NCBI RefSeq assembly: GCF_051014445.1
Contig: NW_027488368.1
Span: forward strand, 26,014,001 to 26,078,000
DNA length: 64,000 nt
Direction of reading: 5' to 3'
Origin: Colletes latitarsis
Lineage: Eukaryota > Arthropoda > Insecta > Hymenoptera > Colletidae
This document shows, in pieces, positions 25,293 to 37,812 of this stretch. The number at the start of each line of letters is the position of its first letter. Positions within the stretch are counted from its first letter, which is position 1. The notes beneath the pieces were generated by a model, which saw nothing but the letters and a program-made list of their open reading frames with translations, was not told where the DNA came from and ran no database searches. The translations under genes and the position numbers were made by a program.

Positions 25293-26532
25293 CACGTACT
25301 AATGTGGTACCACAGTGAAACAGTCAACTAAACCTGGTACCGATTAATATTTTCGAGGATAACGCCGGTTATGTCTGGGTTAGTTCTGGTATTCGCATTC
25401 ATCTAGCTCATACTTTCGCATATTTCGCATACTTGAATAGCCAGATCCTGGGCTTTTTCTGGTTTGTGATCACGTAGTAACGTGTTACCACACTGTAACG
25501 GTCAACTATACCTGGTTCCGATTACTATTTTAGAGGATAACGCCGGTTATGTCTGGGTTACGTCTGGTATTTGCAATCATCTGCCTCATACTTTCGCATT
25601 TTTCGCATTCTTGTTGGCCAGATCCTGGGTTTTTTTCTTGTTAGGAACAGGTATTAATTTGGTGCCACACAGAAATATTCAATTAAACCTGGTTCCGATT
25701 CTTATTTTAGAGGCTAACGCCGGTTATGTCTGTGTTAGGACTGGTATTTGCAATCATCTGCCTTATAATTTCGCATTTTTCGTATACTTGATGGCCAGAT
25801 CCTGGGTTTTTTTTGGTTAAGGTCACGTATTAATGTGGTACCATACAGAAATAATCAATTCAACCTGGATTCGATGAATATTTTAGAAGGATAACGCCGG
25901 TTATGTCTGGGTTAGGTCTGGTATTTGCCATCATCTGCCACATAATTTCGCATTTTTCGCTTTCTTGTTGGCCAGATCCTGGGTTTTCTTTGGTTAGGGT
26001 CACGTATTAATGTGGTGCCACACAGAAATAATCAATTCAACCTAGATTCGATCAATATTTTAGAGGATAACACCGGTTATGTCTGGGTTAGGTCTGGTAT
26101 TTGCAATCATCTGGCTCATACTTTCGCATCTTTTGCATTCCTGTAGGCCAGCTCCTGGGCTTTTTCTGGTTTGTGATCACGTAGTAATGTGTTACCACAC
26201 TGAAGCAGTCAACTAAACCTGCTTCCGATTAATATTTTAGAGGACAACACCGGTTATACCTGGGTTAGGTCTGTTATTTGCCATCATCTAGCTCATACTT
26301 TCGCATCTTTCGCATACTTGAATGGCTTGATCCCCGGTTTTTTCTGGTTAGAATCACCTATTAATGTGGTGCCACACTGAAATAGTCAATTCAACCTGGA
26401 TTCAATCTCTATTTTAGAGGATAACACCGGTTATGTCTAGGTTAGGTCTGGTATTTGCCATCTGCTAGCTCATACTTTCGCATATTTCGCATACTTGAAT
26501 AGCTAGATCCTGGGCTTTTTCTGGTTTGTGAT
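25219..26532. repeat. HOR unit U9, partial (m2 right half to m9)
   Basis: Enters the HOR inside m2 with ATTCGCAACC at about 25,215-25,224, then m3-m9 are standard. It matches the 9,920 unit at offset 15,021 and U7 at offset 5,821. The hybrid monomer at the join is 25,118-25,292, block B on its left and m2 on its right. Confidence 0.9.
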
Positions 26533-27684
26533 CACGTAGTAACGTGTTACCACACTGTAACGGTCAACATTACCTGGTTCCGATCAATATTTTAGAGGAG
26601 AACACCAGTTATGACTGGGTTACGTCTGGTATTTGCAATCATCTGCCTCATACTTTCGCATTTTTCGCATTCTTGTCGGCCAGATCCTGGGTTTTTTTCT
26701 TGTTAGGATCAGGTATTAATGTGGTGCCACACAGAAATAGTCAATTAAACCTGTATTCGATCAATATTTTGGAGGATGACACCGGTTATGTCTGGGTTGC
26801 TTCTGGTATTCGCAATCATCTGCCTCATACTTTCGCATTTTTCGCATACTTGTTGGCCAGATCCTGGGCTTTTCTGATTTGGATCACGTACTAATGTGGT
26901 ACCACAGTGAAACAGTCAACTAAACCTGGTACCGATTAATATTTTCGAGGATAACGCCGGTTATGTCTAGGTTAGTTCTGGTATTCGCATTCATCTAGCT
27001 CATACTTTCGCATATTTCGCATACTTGAATAGCCAGATCCTGGGCTTTTTCTGGTTTGTGATCACGTAGTAACGTGTTACCACACTGTAACGGTCAACTA
27101 TACCTGGTTCCGATTACTATTTTAGAGGATAACGCCGGTTATGTCTGGGTTACGTCTGGTATTTGCAATCATCAGCCTCATACTTTCGCATTTTTCGCAT
27201 TCTTGTTGGCCAGATCCTGGGTTTTTTTCTTGTTAGGAACAGGTATTAATTTGGTGCCACACAGAAATATTCAATTAAACCTGGTTCCGATTCTTATTTT
27301 AGAGGCTAACGCCGGTTATGTCTGTGTTAGGACTGGTATTTGCAATCATCTGCCTTATAATTTCGCATTTTTCGTATACTTGATGGCCAGATCCTGGGTT
27401 TTTTTTGGTTAAGGTCACGTATTAATGTGGTACCATACAGAAATAATCAATTCAACCTAGATTCGATCAATATTTTAGAGGATAACACCGGTTATGTCTG
27501 GGTTAGGTCTGGTATTTGCCATCATCTGCCACATAATTTCGCATTTTTCGCTTTCTTGTTGGCCAGATCCTGGGTTTTCTTTGGTTAGGATCACGTATTA
27601 ATGTGGTGCCACACAGAAATAATCAATTCAACCTAGATTCGATCAATATTTTAGAGGATAACACCGGTTATGTCTGGGTTAGGT
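26533..27684. repeat. HOR unit U10, truncated in m7 by block B
   Basis: Duplicate of 20,712-21,865. Private changes include ATCTCTATTTTAG near 26,404, TCATCAGCCTC near 27,171 and a converted patch in m6 at about 27,458-27,489 that costs one base. It joins block B at the same base-level position as the earlier unit (27,668-27,706 against 21,848-21,886). Confidence 0.9.
27458..27489. other. Putative gene-conversion patch in HOR m6
   Basis: Here m6 reads CCTAGATTCGATCAAT and TTTTAGAGGATAACACC, whereas m6 in the other HOR units reads CCTGGATTCGATGAAT and TTTTAGAAGGATAACGCC. The patch equals m7, one monomer downstream, and removes one base, matching the 5,821 to 5,820 change in duplication offset across it. 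Confidence 0.8.
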
Positions 27685-30600
27685 CTGGTATTTGCAATCA
27701 TCTGCCTCATACTTTCGCATTTTTCGCATACTTCCCGGCCAGATCCTGGGTTTTTTTCTTCTTAGGATCACGTATTTATGTGGTGCCACACAGAAATAGT
27801 CAATTCCACCTGGATTCGATTTTTAGAGGATAACACCGGTTATGTCTGGGTTAGGTCTGGTATTTGCCATCATCTAGCTCATACTTTCCCATTTTTTGCA
27901 AACTTGAATGGCCAGAACCTGGGCCTTTTCTGGATTGGATCACGTACTAATGTGGTACCACACTGAAATAGTCACTAGAACCTGGTTCCGATTAATATTT
28001 TCGAGGATAACGCCGGTTATGTCGGGGTTAGTTCTGGTATTTGCAATCATCTGCCTCCTACTTTCGCATTTTGCGCATACTTGTCGGCCAGATCCTGGGT
28101 TTTTTCTTGTTAGGATCACGTAGTAATGCGGTACCACATTGTAACAGTCAATTAAACCTGGTTCCGATTAATATTTTCGAGGATAACGCCGGTTATGTCT
28201 AGGTTAGTTCTGGTATTTGCAATCATCTGCCTCATACTTTCGCATTTTTCGCATTCTTCCCGGCCAGATCCTGGGTTTTTTTCTTCTTAGGATCACGTAC
28301 TTATGTGGTGCCGCACAGAAATAGTCAATTCCACCTGGATTCGATTTTTAGAGGATAACACCGGTTATGTCTGTGTTAGGTCTGGTATTTGCCATCATCT
28401 AGCTCATACTTTCCCATTTTTTGCAAACTTGAATGGCCAGATCCTGGGCTTTTTGTGGATTGGATCACGTAGTAATGTGGTACCACACTGAAATAGTCAC
28501 TAGAACCTGGTTCCGATTAATATTTTCGAGGATAACGCCGGTTATGTCGGGGTTGGTTCTGGTATTTGCAATCATCTGCCTCATACTTTCGCATCTTTCG
28601 CATACTTGAATGGCCAGAGCCGGGGCTTTTTTCTGGTTAGGATCACGGACCAATGTGGTACCACACGGAGATAGTCAATTCAACCTGTATTCGATCAATA
28701 TTTTAGAGGATGACACCGGTTAGGTCTGGATTGCGTCTGGTATTTGCAATAATCTGCCAGATACTTTCGCATCATACGCATTCCTTTAGGCCAGCTCGTG
28801 GGCATTTTCTGATTCGGATCACGTAGTAATGTGGTACCACAGTGAAACAGTCAATTAAACCTGGTTCCGATTAATATTTTCGAGGATAACGCCGATTATG
28901 TCTGGGTTAGTTCTGGTATTTGCAATCATCTGCCTCATACTTTCGCAATTTTCGCATACTTGCCGGCCAGATCCTGGGTTCTTTTCTTGTTAGGAACACG
29001 TATTAATGTGGTGCCACACAGAAATAGTCAATTCCACCTGGATTCGATTTTTAGATGATAACACCGGTTATGTCTGTGTTAGGTCTGGTATTTGCCATCA
29101 TCTAGCTCATACTTTCGCATTTTTTGCAAACTTGAATGGCCAGAACCTGGGCTTTTTCTGGATTGGATCACGTAGTAATGTGGTACCACACTGAAATAGT
29201 CACTAGAACCTGGTTCCGATTAATATTTTCAAGGATAACGCCGGTTATGTCTGGGTTAGGTCTGGTACTTGCTATCATCTAGCTCATACTTTCGCATTTT
29301 TCGCATACTTGAATGGCCAGATCCTGGGCATCTTCTGGTGTGGATTACGTAGTAATGTGGTACCACACTGAAATAGTCAGTAAAACCTGGTTCCGATTAA
29401 TATTTTAGAGGAGAACGCCGGTTACGTCTGTGTTAGGTCTAGTATTTGCAATCATCTGCCTCATAATTTCGCAATTTCGGATACTCGTTGGCCAGATCCT
29501 GGGTTTTTTTTTGGTTGGGATCACGTATTATTGTGGTGCCACACAGAAATAGTCAATTCAACGTGGATTCGATCAATATTCTAGTAGGATAACGCCGGTT
29601 TTGTCTGGGTTACGACTGGTATTCGCATTCATCTTGCTGATACTTTCGCATTCTTCGCATTCTTGTCGGCCAGATCCTGGGCTTTTTTCTTGTTAGGATC
29701 ACGTACTAATGTGGTGCCACACAGAAATAGTCAATTCCACCTGGATTCGATCAATATTTTAGAGGATAACGCCGGTTATGTCTGGGTTAGGTCTGCTACT
29801 TGCCATCATCTAGCTCATACTTTCGCATATTTCGCATTCCTGTAGGCCAGCTCCTGGGCTTTTTCTGGTTTGTGGACACGTAGTAATGTGGTACCACACT
29901 GAAGCAGTCAAATAAACCTGCTTCCGATTAATATTTTAGAGGATACCACCGGTTATGTCTGGGTTAGGTCTGGTATTTGAAATCATCTAGCTCATACTGT
30001 CGCATTTTTCGCATACTTGTTGGCCAGATCCTGGGTTTTGTTCTGGTTAGGATCACGTATTAATGAGGAACCACACTGAAATATAATTAATTAAACCTGG
30101 TTCCGATTAATATTTTACAGGAGAACGACGGTTATGTCTGTGTTACGTCTGGTATTTGCAGTTATCTGCCTCATACCTTCGCATTCTTCGCACACTTGTT
30201 GGCCAGATCCTGGGCTTTTCTGATTTGGATCACGTACTAATGTGGTACCACAGTGAAACAGTCAATTAAACCTTGATCCGATTAATATTTTCGAGGATAA
30301 CGCCGGTTATGTCTGGGTTAGTTCTGGTATTCGCAATCATCTGCCTCATACTTTCGCATTTTTCGCATTCTTGTTGGCCAGATCCTGGGCTTTTTCTGAT
30401 TTGGATCACGTATTAATGTGGTGCCACACTGAAATAGTCAATTAAACCTGTATTCGATCAATATTTTGGAGGATGACACCGGTTATGTCTGGGTTGCTTC
30501 TGGTATTTGCAATCATCTGCCTCATACTTTCGCAACTTTCGGATTCCTGTAGGCCAGATCCTGAGCTTCTTCTGGTTTGTGATCACGTAGTAATGTGGTA

Positions 30601-32353
30601 TCACACTGAAACAGGCAATTAAACCTGGTTCCGATTAATATTTTAGAGGATAACGCCGGATATGTCTGTGTTAGGTCTGGTATTTGCAATCATCTGCCTC
30701 ATACTTTCGCAACTTTCGCATTCCTGTAGGCCAGCTCCTGGGCTTCTTCTTGTTTGTGATCACGTAGTAATGTGGTGCCACACTGAAGCAGTCAAATAAA
30801 CCTGGTTCCGATTAATATTATCGAGGATAACGCCGGTTATGTCTGGGTTAGTTCTGGTATTCGCAATCATCTAGCTCATACTTTCGCATATTTCGCATTC
30901 CTGTAGGCCAGATCCTGAGCTTCTTCTGGTTTGCGATCACGTATTAATGTGGTGCCACACTGAAATAGTCAATTAAACCTGTATTCGATCAATATTTTGG
31001 AGGATGACACCGGTTATGTCTGGGTTGCTTCTGGTATTTGCAATCATCTGCCTCATACTTTCGCAACTTTCGCATTCCTGTAGGCCAGATCCTGAGCTTC
31101 TTCTGGTTTGCGATCACGTAGTAATGTGGTATCACACTGAAACAGGCAATTAAACCTGGTTCCGATTAATATTTTAGAGGAAAACGCCGGTTATGTCTGG
31201 GTTAGGTCTGGTATTTGCCATCATCAACCTCATACTTTCGCATCTTTCCCATACTTGAATGGCCAGGTCCTGGGTTTTTTCTGGTTAGAATCACCTATTA
31301 ATGTTGTGCCACACTGAAATAGTCAATTCCACCTGGATTCGATCAATATTTTAGAGGATGACGCCGGTTGTGTCTGGATTACGTGTGGTATTTGCAATCA
31401 TCTGCCTCATACTGTCGCATTTTTCGCATACTTGTTGGCCAGATCCTGGGTTTTATTCTGGTTAGGATCACGTATTAATGAGGTACCACACTGAAATATA
31501 ATCAATTAAACCAGGTTCCGATTAATATTCTACAGGAGAACGACGGTTATGTCTGGGTTACGTCTGGTATTTGCAATTATCTGCCTCATACATTCGCATT
31601 CTTCGCACACTTGTTGACCAGATCCTGGGCTTTTCTGATTTGGATCACGTACTAATGTGGTACCACAGTGAAACAGTCAATTAAACCTGGTTCCGATTAA
31701 TATTATCGAGGATAACGCCTGTTATGTCTGGGTTAGTTCTGGTATTCGCAATCATCTAGCTCATACTTTCGCATATTTCGCATTCCTGTAGGCCAGCTCC
31801 TGGGCTTTTTCTGGTTTGTGATCACGTAGTAATGTGGTGCCATACAGAAATAGTCAACTCAACCTGGATTCGGTCAATATTTTAGAGGATAACACCGGTT
31901 ATGTCTGGGTTACGACTGGTATTCGCATTCATCTTGCTGATACTTTCGCATTTTTCGCATTCTTGTCGGCCAGATCCTGGGCTTTTTCTTGTTAGGATCA
32001 CGTATTAATGTGGTGCCACACAGAAATAGTCAACTCAACCTGTATTCGGTCAACATTTTAGAGGGTAACACCGGTTATGTCTGGGTTACGACTGGTATTC
32101 GCATTCATCTTGCTGATACTTTCGCATTCTTCGCATTCTTGTTGGCCAGATCATGGGTTTTTTTTTGGTTAGGATCACGTATTTATGTGGTGCCACACAG
32201 GAATAGTCAATTCCACCTGGATTCGATCAATATTTTAGAGGATAACACCGGTTATGTCTAGGTTAGGTCTGGTATTTGCCATCAGCTAGCTCATACTTTC
32301 GCATATTTCGCATACTTGAATAGCTAGATCCTGGGCTTTTTCTAGTTTGTGAT
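27685..32353. repeat. Block B, copy 3
   Basis: Full-length block B, colinear with 4,366-9,034 at a constant offset of 23,319 with no net length change seen. It carries the same marker series as copy 1 (AGCCGGGGC, ATAATCTGCCAGATAC, TAATGAGG, CATCTTGCTGATAC). It has private changes such as GCCTCCTACTTTC near 28,054, TTTTTGTGGATTGG near 28,452 and TGAGGAACCACAC near 30,064, the last breaking the GGTACC palindrome. Confidence 0.9.
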
Positions 32354-33238
32354 CACGTAGTAACGTGTTACCACACTGTAACGGTTAACATTACCTGGTT
32401 CCGATCAATATTTTAGAGGAGAACACCAGTTATGACTGGGTTACGTCTGGTATTTGCAATCATCTGCCTCATACTTTCGCATTTTTCGCATTCTTGTCGG
32501 CCAGATCCTGGGTTTTTTTTGGTTAAGGTCACGTATTAATGTGGTACCATACAGAAATAATCAATTCAACCTGGATTCGATGAATATTTTAGAAGGATAA
32601 CGCCGGTTATGTCTGGGTTAGGTCTGGTATTTGCCATCATGTGCCACATTATTTCGCATTTTTCGCTTTCTTGTTGACCAGATCCTGGGTTTTCTTTGGT
32701 TAGGATCACGTATTAATGTGGTGCCACACAGAAATAATCAATTCAACCTAGATTCGATCAATATTTTAGAGGATAACACCGGTTATGTCTGGGTTAGGTC
32801 TGGTATTTGCAATCATCTGGCTCATACTTTCGCATCTTTTGCATTCCTGTAGGCCAGCTCCTGGGCTTTTTCTGGTTTGTGATCACGTAGTAATGTGTTA
32901 CCACACTGAAGCAGTCAACTAAACCTGCTTCCGATTAATATTTTAGAGGATAACACCAGTTATACCTGGGTTAGGTCTGTTATTTGCCATCATCTAGCTC
33001 ATACTTTCGCATCTTTCGCATACTTGAATGGCTTGATCCCCGGTTTTTTCTGGTTAGAATCGCCTATTAATGTGGTGCCACACTGAAATAGTCAATTCAA
33101 CCTGGATTCAATCTATATTTTAGAGGATAACACCGGTTATGTCAAGGTTAGGTCTGGTATTTGCCATCAGCTAGCTCATACTTTCGCATATTTCGCATAC
33201 TTGAATAGCTAGATCCTGGGCTTTTTCTGGTTTGTGAT
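32354..33238. repeat. Truncated 5-mer HOR unit, second copy (885 bp)
   Basis: Same m1/m5 hybrid followed by m6-m9 as at 9,035-9,919. The hybrid join here reads GGGTTTTTTTTGGTTAAGG rather than the GGGTTTTGTTTGG form near 9,190. Offset to the first copy is 23,319. Confidence 0.87.
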
Positions 33239-34735
33239 CACGTAGTAACGTGTTACCACACTGTAACGGTCAACATTACCTGGTTCCGATCAATATTTTA
33301 GAGGAGAACACCAGTTATGACTGGGTTACGTCTGGTATTTGCAATCATCTGCCTCATACTTTCGCATTTTTCGCATTCTTGTCGGCCAGATCCTAGGTTT
33401 TTTTCTTGTTAGGATCAGGTATTAATGTGGTGCCACACAGAAATAGTCAATTAAACCTGTATTCGATCAATATTTTGGAGGATGACACCGGTTATGTCTG
33501 GGTTGCTTCTGGTATTCGCAACCATCTGCCTCATACTTTCGCATTTTTCGCATACTTGTTGGCCAGATCCTGGGCTTTTCTGATTTGGATCACGTACTAA
33601 TGTGGTACCACAGTGAAACAGTCAACTAAACCTGGTACCGATTAATATTTTCGAGGATAACGCCGGTTATGTCTGGGTTAGTTCTGGTATTCGCATTCAT
33701 CTAGCTCATACTTTCGCATATTTCGCATACTTGAATAGCCAGATCCTGGGCTTTTTCTGGTTTGTGATCACGTAGTAACGTGTTACCACACTGTAACGGT
33801 CAACTATACCTGGTTCCGATTACTATTTTAGAGGATAACGCCGGTTATGTCTGGGTTACGTCTGGTATTTGCAATCATCTGCCTCATACTTTCGCATTTT
33901 TCGCATTCTTGTTGGCCAAATCCTGGGTTTTTTTCTTGTTAGGAACAGGTATTAATTTGGTGCCACACAGAAATATTCAATTAAACCTGGTTCCGATTCT
34001 TATTTTAGAGGCTAACGCCGGTTATGTCTGTGTTAGGACTGGTATTTGCAATCATCTGCCTTATAATTTCGCATTTTTCGTACACTTGATGGCCAGATCC
34101 TGGGTTTTTTTTGGTTAAGGTCACGTATTAATGTGGTACCATACAGAAATAATCAATTCAACCTGGATTCGATGAATATTTTAGAAGGATAACGCCGGTT
34201 ATGTCTGGGTTAGGTCTGGTATTTGCCATCATCTGCCACATAATTTCGCATTTTTCGCTTTCTTGTTGGCCAGATCCTGGGTTTTCTTTGGTTAGGGTCA
34301 CGTATTAATGTGGTGCCACACAGAAATAATCAATTCAACCTAGATTCGATCAATATTTTAGAGGATAACACCGGTTATGTCTGGGTTAGGTCTGGTATTT
34401 GCAATCATCTGGCTCATACTTTCGCATCTTTTGCATTCCTGTAGGCCAGCTCCTGGGCTTTTTCTGGTTTGTGATCACGTAGTAATGTGTTACCACACTG
34501 AAGCAGTCAACTAAACCTGCTTCCGATTAATATTTTAGAGGACAACACCGGCTATACCTGGGTTAGGTCTGTTATTTGCCATCATCTAGCTCATACTTTC
34601 GCATCTTTCGCATACTTGAATGGCTTGATCCCCGGTTTTTTCTGGTTAGAATCACCTATTAATGGGGTGCCACACTGAAATAGTCAATTCAACCTGGATT
34701 CAATCTATATTTTAGAGGATAACACCGGTTATGTC
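33239..34735. repeat. HOR unit U11, last standard unit, ends in m9
   Basis: Monomers m1-m8 and most of m9 (from 34,653). It carries ATTCGCAACC, GTACACTTG and GAGGACAACACC, marks of the units between 13.1 and 17.5 kb rather than of the unit at 9,920 that its offset of 23,319 pairs it with. Private changes are GATCCTAGG near 33,392 and ATGGGGTGCC near 34,663. After about 34,735 the sequence leaves the HOR order. Confidence 0.88.
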
Positions 34736-35335
34736 TGGGTTACGTCTGGCATATGCAATCATCTGCCACATACTTTCGCATTTTTCGCATACTTGAATAG
34801 CCAGATCCTGGGCTTTTTCTGATTTGGATCACGTAGTACTGTGGCACCACAGTGAAACAGTCAATTAAACCTGGTTCCGATTAGCATTTTCAAGGATAAC
34901 GCCGGTTATGTCTTGGTTAGGTCTGGTATTTGCCATCATCTAGCTTATACTTTCGCATCTTTCGCATACTTGAATGGCCAGATCCTGGGTTTTTTCTGGT
35001 TAGAATCACCTATTATTGTGGTGCCACACTGAAATTGTCAATTCAACCTGGATTCGATCTATATTTTAGAGGATAACGCCGGTTGTGTCTGGGTTACGTC
35101 TGGTATTTGCAATCATCTGCCTCATACTGTCGCATTTTTCGCATACTTGTTGGCCAGATCCTGGGTTTTGTTCTGGTTATGATCACGTATTAATGTGGTA
35201 CCACACTGAAATATAATCAACTCAACCTGGATTCGATCAATATTTTAGAGGATAACGCCGGTTATGTCTGGGTTAGGTCTGCTACTTGCCATCATCTAGC
35301 TCATACTTTCGCATTTTTCACATACTTGTTGGCCA
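34736..35335. repeat. Post-HOR mixed monomers
   Basis: About three and a half monomers not in HOR order. With the end of the preceding unit, 34,540-35,230 matches 47,100-47,790 at an offset of about 12,557, including the rare TCTTGGTTAGG near 34,911 and 47,468. This suggests the edge of the HOR domain was copied to a second place. Confidence 0.75.
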
Positions 35336-37812
35336 GATCATGGGTTTTTTTTGGTTGGGATCACGTATAAATGTGGTGCCACATAGAAATAGTAAATTCC
35401 ACCTGGATTCGACCAATATTTTTGAGGATAACACCGGTTATGTCTAGGATAGGTCTGGTATTTGCAATCATCTGACTCATACTTTCGCATCTTTCGCATT
35501 CCTGTAGGCCAGCTCCAGGGCACCTTCTGGTTTGTGATCATGTAGTAATGTGGTGCCACACTGAAGCAGTCAAATAAACCTGCTTCCGATTCTTATTTTA
35601 GAGGGTAACGCCGGTTATGTCTGTGTTAGGACTGGTATTTGCAATCATCTGCCTCATACTTTCGCATTTTTCGCATTCATGTTGGCCAGATCCTGGGCTT
35701 TTTCTGGTTTGGATCACGTAATTATGTGGTACCACACTGAAGCTGTCAATTAAACCTGGTTCCGATTAATATTTTCGAGGATAACGCCGGTTTTGCCTAG
35801 GATAGGTCTGGTACTTGCCATCATCTAGCTCATACTTTCGCATTTTTCGCATACTTGAATGGCCAGATCCTGGGCTTCTTCTGGTGTGGATCACGTAGTA
35901 ATGTGGCACCACACTGAAATAGTCAATAAAACCTGGTTCCGATTAATATTTCAGAAGAGAACGCCGGTTACGTCTGTGATAGGTCTGGTATTTGCAATCA
36001 TCTGCCTCATAATTTCGCATTTTCCGTATACCTGATGGCCAGATCCTGGGTTTTTTTTGGTTAAGGTCACGTATTAATGTGGTACCATACCGAAATAATC
36101 AATTCATCCTGGATTCGAAGAATATTTTAGAAGGATAACGCCGGTTATGTCTGGGTTAGGTCTGGTATTTGCCATCATCTGCCACATAATTTCGCATTTC
36201 TCGCTTTCTTGTTGGCCAGATCCTGGGTTTTCTTTGGTTAGGATCACGTATTAATGTGGTGCCACACAGAAATAATCAATCCAACCTAGATTCGATCAAT
36301 ATTTTAGAGGATAACACCGGTTATGTCTGGGTTAGGTCTGGTATTTGCAATCATCTGGCTCATACTTTCGCATCTTTCGCATTCCTGTAGGCCAGCTCCT
36401 GGGCTTTTTCTGGTTTGTGATCACGTAGTAATGTGTTACCACACTGAAGCAGTCAAATAAACCTGCTTCCGATTAATATTTTAGAGGATAACACCGGTTA
36501 TGTCTGGGTTAGGTCTGGTATTTGCCATCATCTAGCTCATACTTTCGCATCTTTCGCATACTTGAATGGCCAGATCCTGGGTTTTTTCTGGTTAGAATCA
36601 CCTATTAATGTGGTGCCACACTGAAATAGTCAATTCAACCTGGATTCGATCTATATTTTAGAGGATAACGCCGGTTATGTCTGGGTTAGGTCTACTACTT
36701 GCCATCATCTAGCGCATACTTTCGCATTTTTCGCATACTTGTTGGCCAGATCATGGGTTTTTCTTGGTTGGGATCACGTATTAATGTGGTGCCACATAGA
36801 AATAGTCAATTCCACCTTGATTCGATCAATATTTTAGAGGATAACACCAGTTATGTCTGTGTTAGGTCTGGTATTTGCAATCATCTGCCTCATACTGTCG
36901 CATATTTCGCATACTTGAATAGCCAGATCCTGGGCTTTTTCTGGTTTGTGATCACGTAGTAACGTGTTACCACACTGTAACGGTCAACTATACCTGGTTC
37001 CGATTACTATTTTAGAGGATAACGCCGGTTATGTCTGGGTTTGGTCTGGTATTTGCCATCATCTGGCTAATACTTTCGCAGTTTTCGCATACTTGAATGG
37101 CCATATCCTGGGTTTTGTTTTGGTTACGATCACGTATTAATGTGGTACCACACTGAAGCAGTCAATTAAACCTGGTTCCGATTAATATTTTAGAGGTTAA
37201 CGCCAGTTATGTCTGGGTTAGGTCTGGTACTTGCTATAATCTCGCTCATACTTTCTCATTATTCGCATACTTGAATGGCCAGATCCTGGGTTTTGTTCTG
37301 GTTAGGATCACGTATTAATGTGGTGCCACACAGAAATAGTCAATTCCACCTGGATTCGATCAATATTTTAGAGGATAACACCGGTTATGTCTGTGTTAGG
37401 TCTGGTATTTGCAATCATCTGCCTCATAATTTCGCATTTTTCGTATACTTGATTGCCAGATCCTGGGTTTTTTTTGGTTGAGGTCACGTATTAATGTGGT
37501 ACCATACAGAAATAATCAATTCAACCTGGATTCGATGAATATTTTAGAAGGATAACGCCGGTTATGTCTGGGTTAGGTCTGGTATTTGCCATCATCTGCC
37601 ACATAATTTCGCATTTTTCGCTTTCTTGTTGGCCAGATCCTGGGTTTTCTTTGGTTAGGATCACGTATTAGTGTGGTGCCACACAGAAATAATCAATTCA
37701 ACCTAGATTCGATCAATATTTTAGAGGATAACACCGGTTATGTCTGGGTTAGGTCTGGTATTTGCCATCATCTAGCTCATAATTTCGCATCTTTCGCATA
37801 CTTGAATGGCTT
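35336..37812. repeat. 14-mer repeat, unit 1 (2,477 bp)
   Basis: The first of two units with a constant period of 2,477 bp. Shared marks include GATCATGGG with CACGTATAAATG, the GGCACCTTCTGG or GCACCTTCTGG site near 35,518, TTTGCCTAGGATAGG near 35,793, and GTAACGTGTTACC near 36,957. It contains reordered HOR monomers: an m6-m9-like run at about 36,060-36,650, an m4-like monomer near 36,950 and another m6-m7-like pair near 37,480-37,750. Confidence 0.83.
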
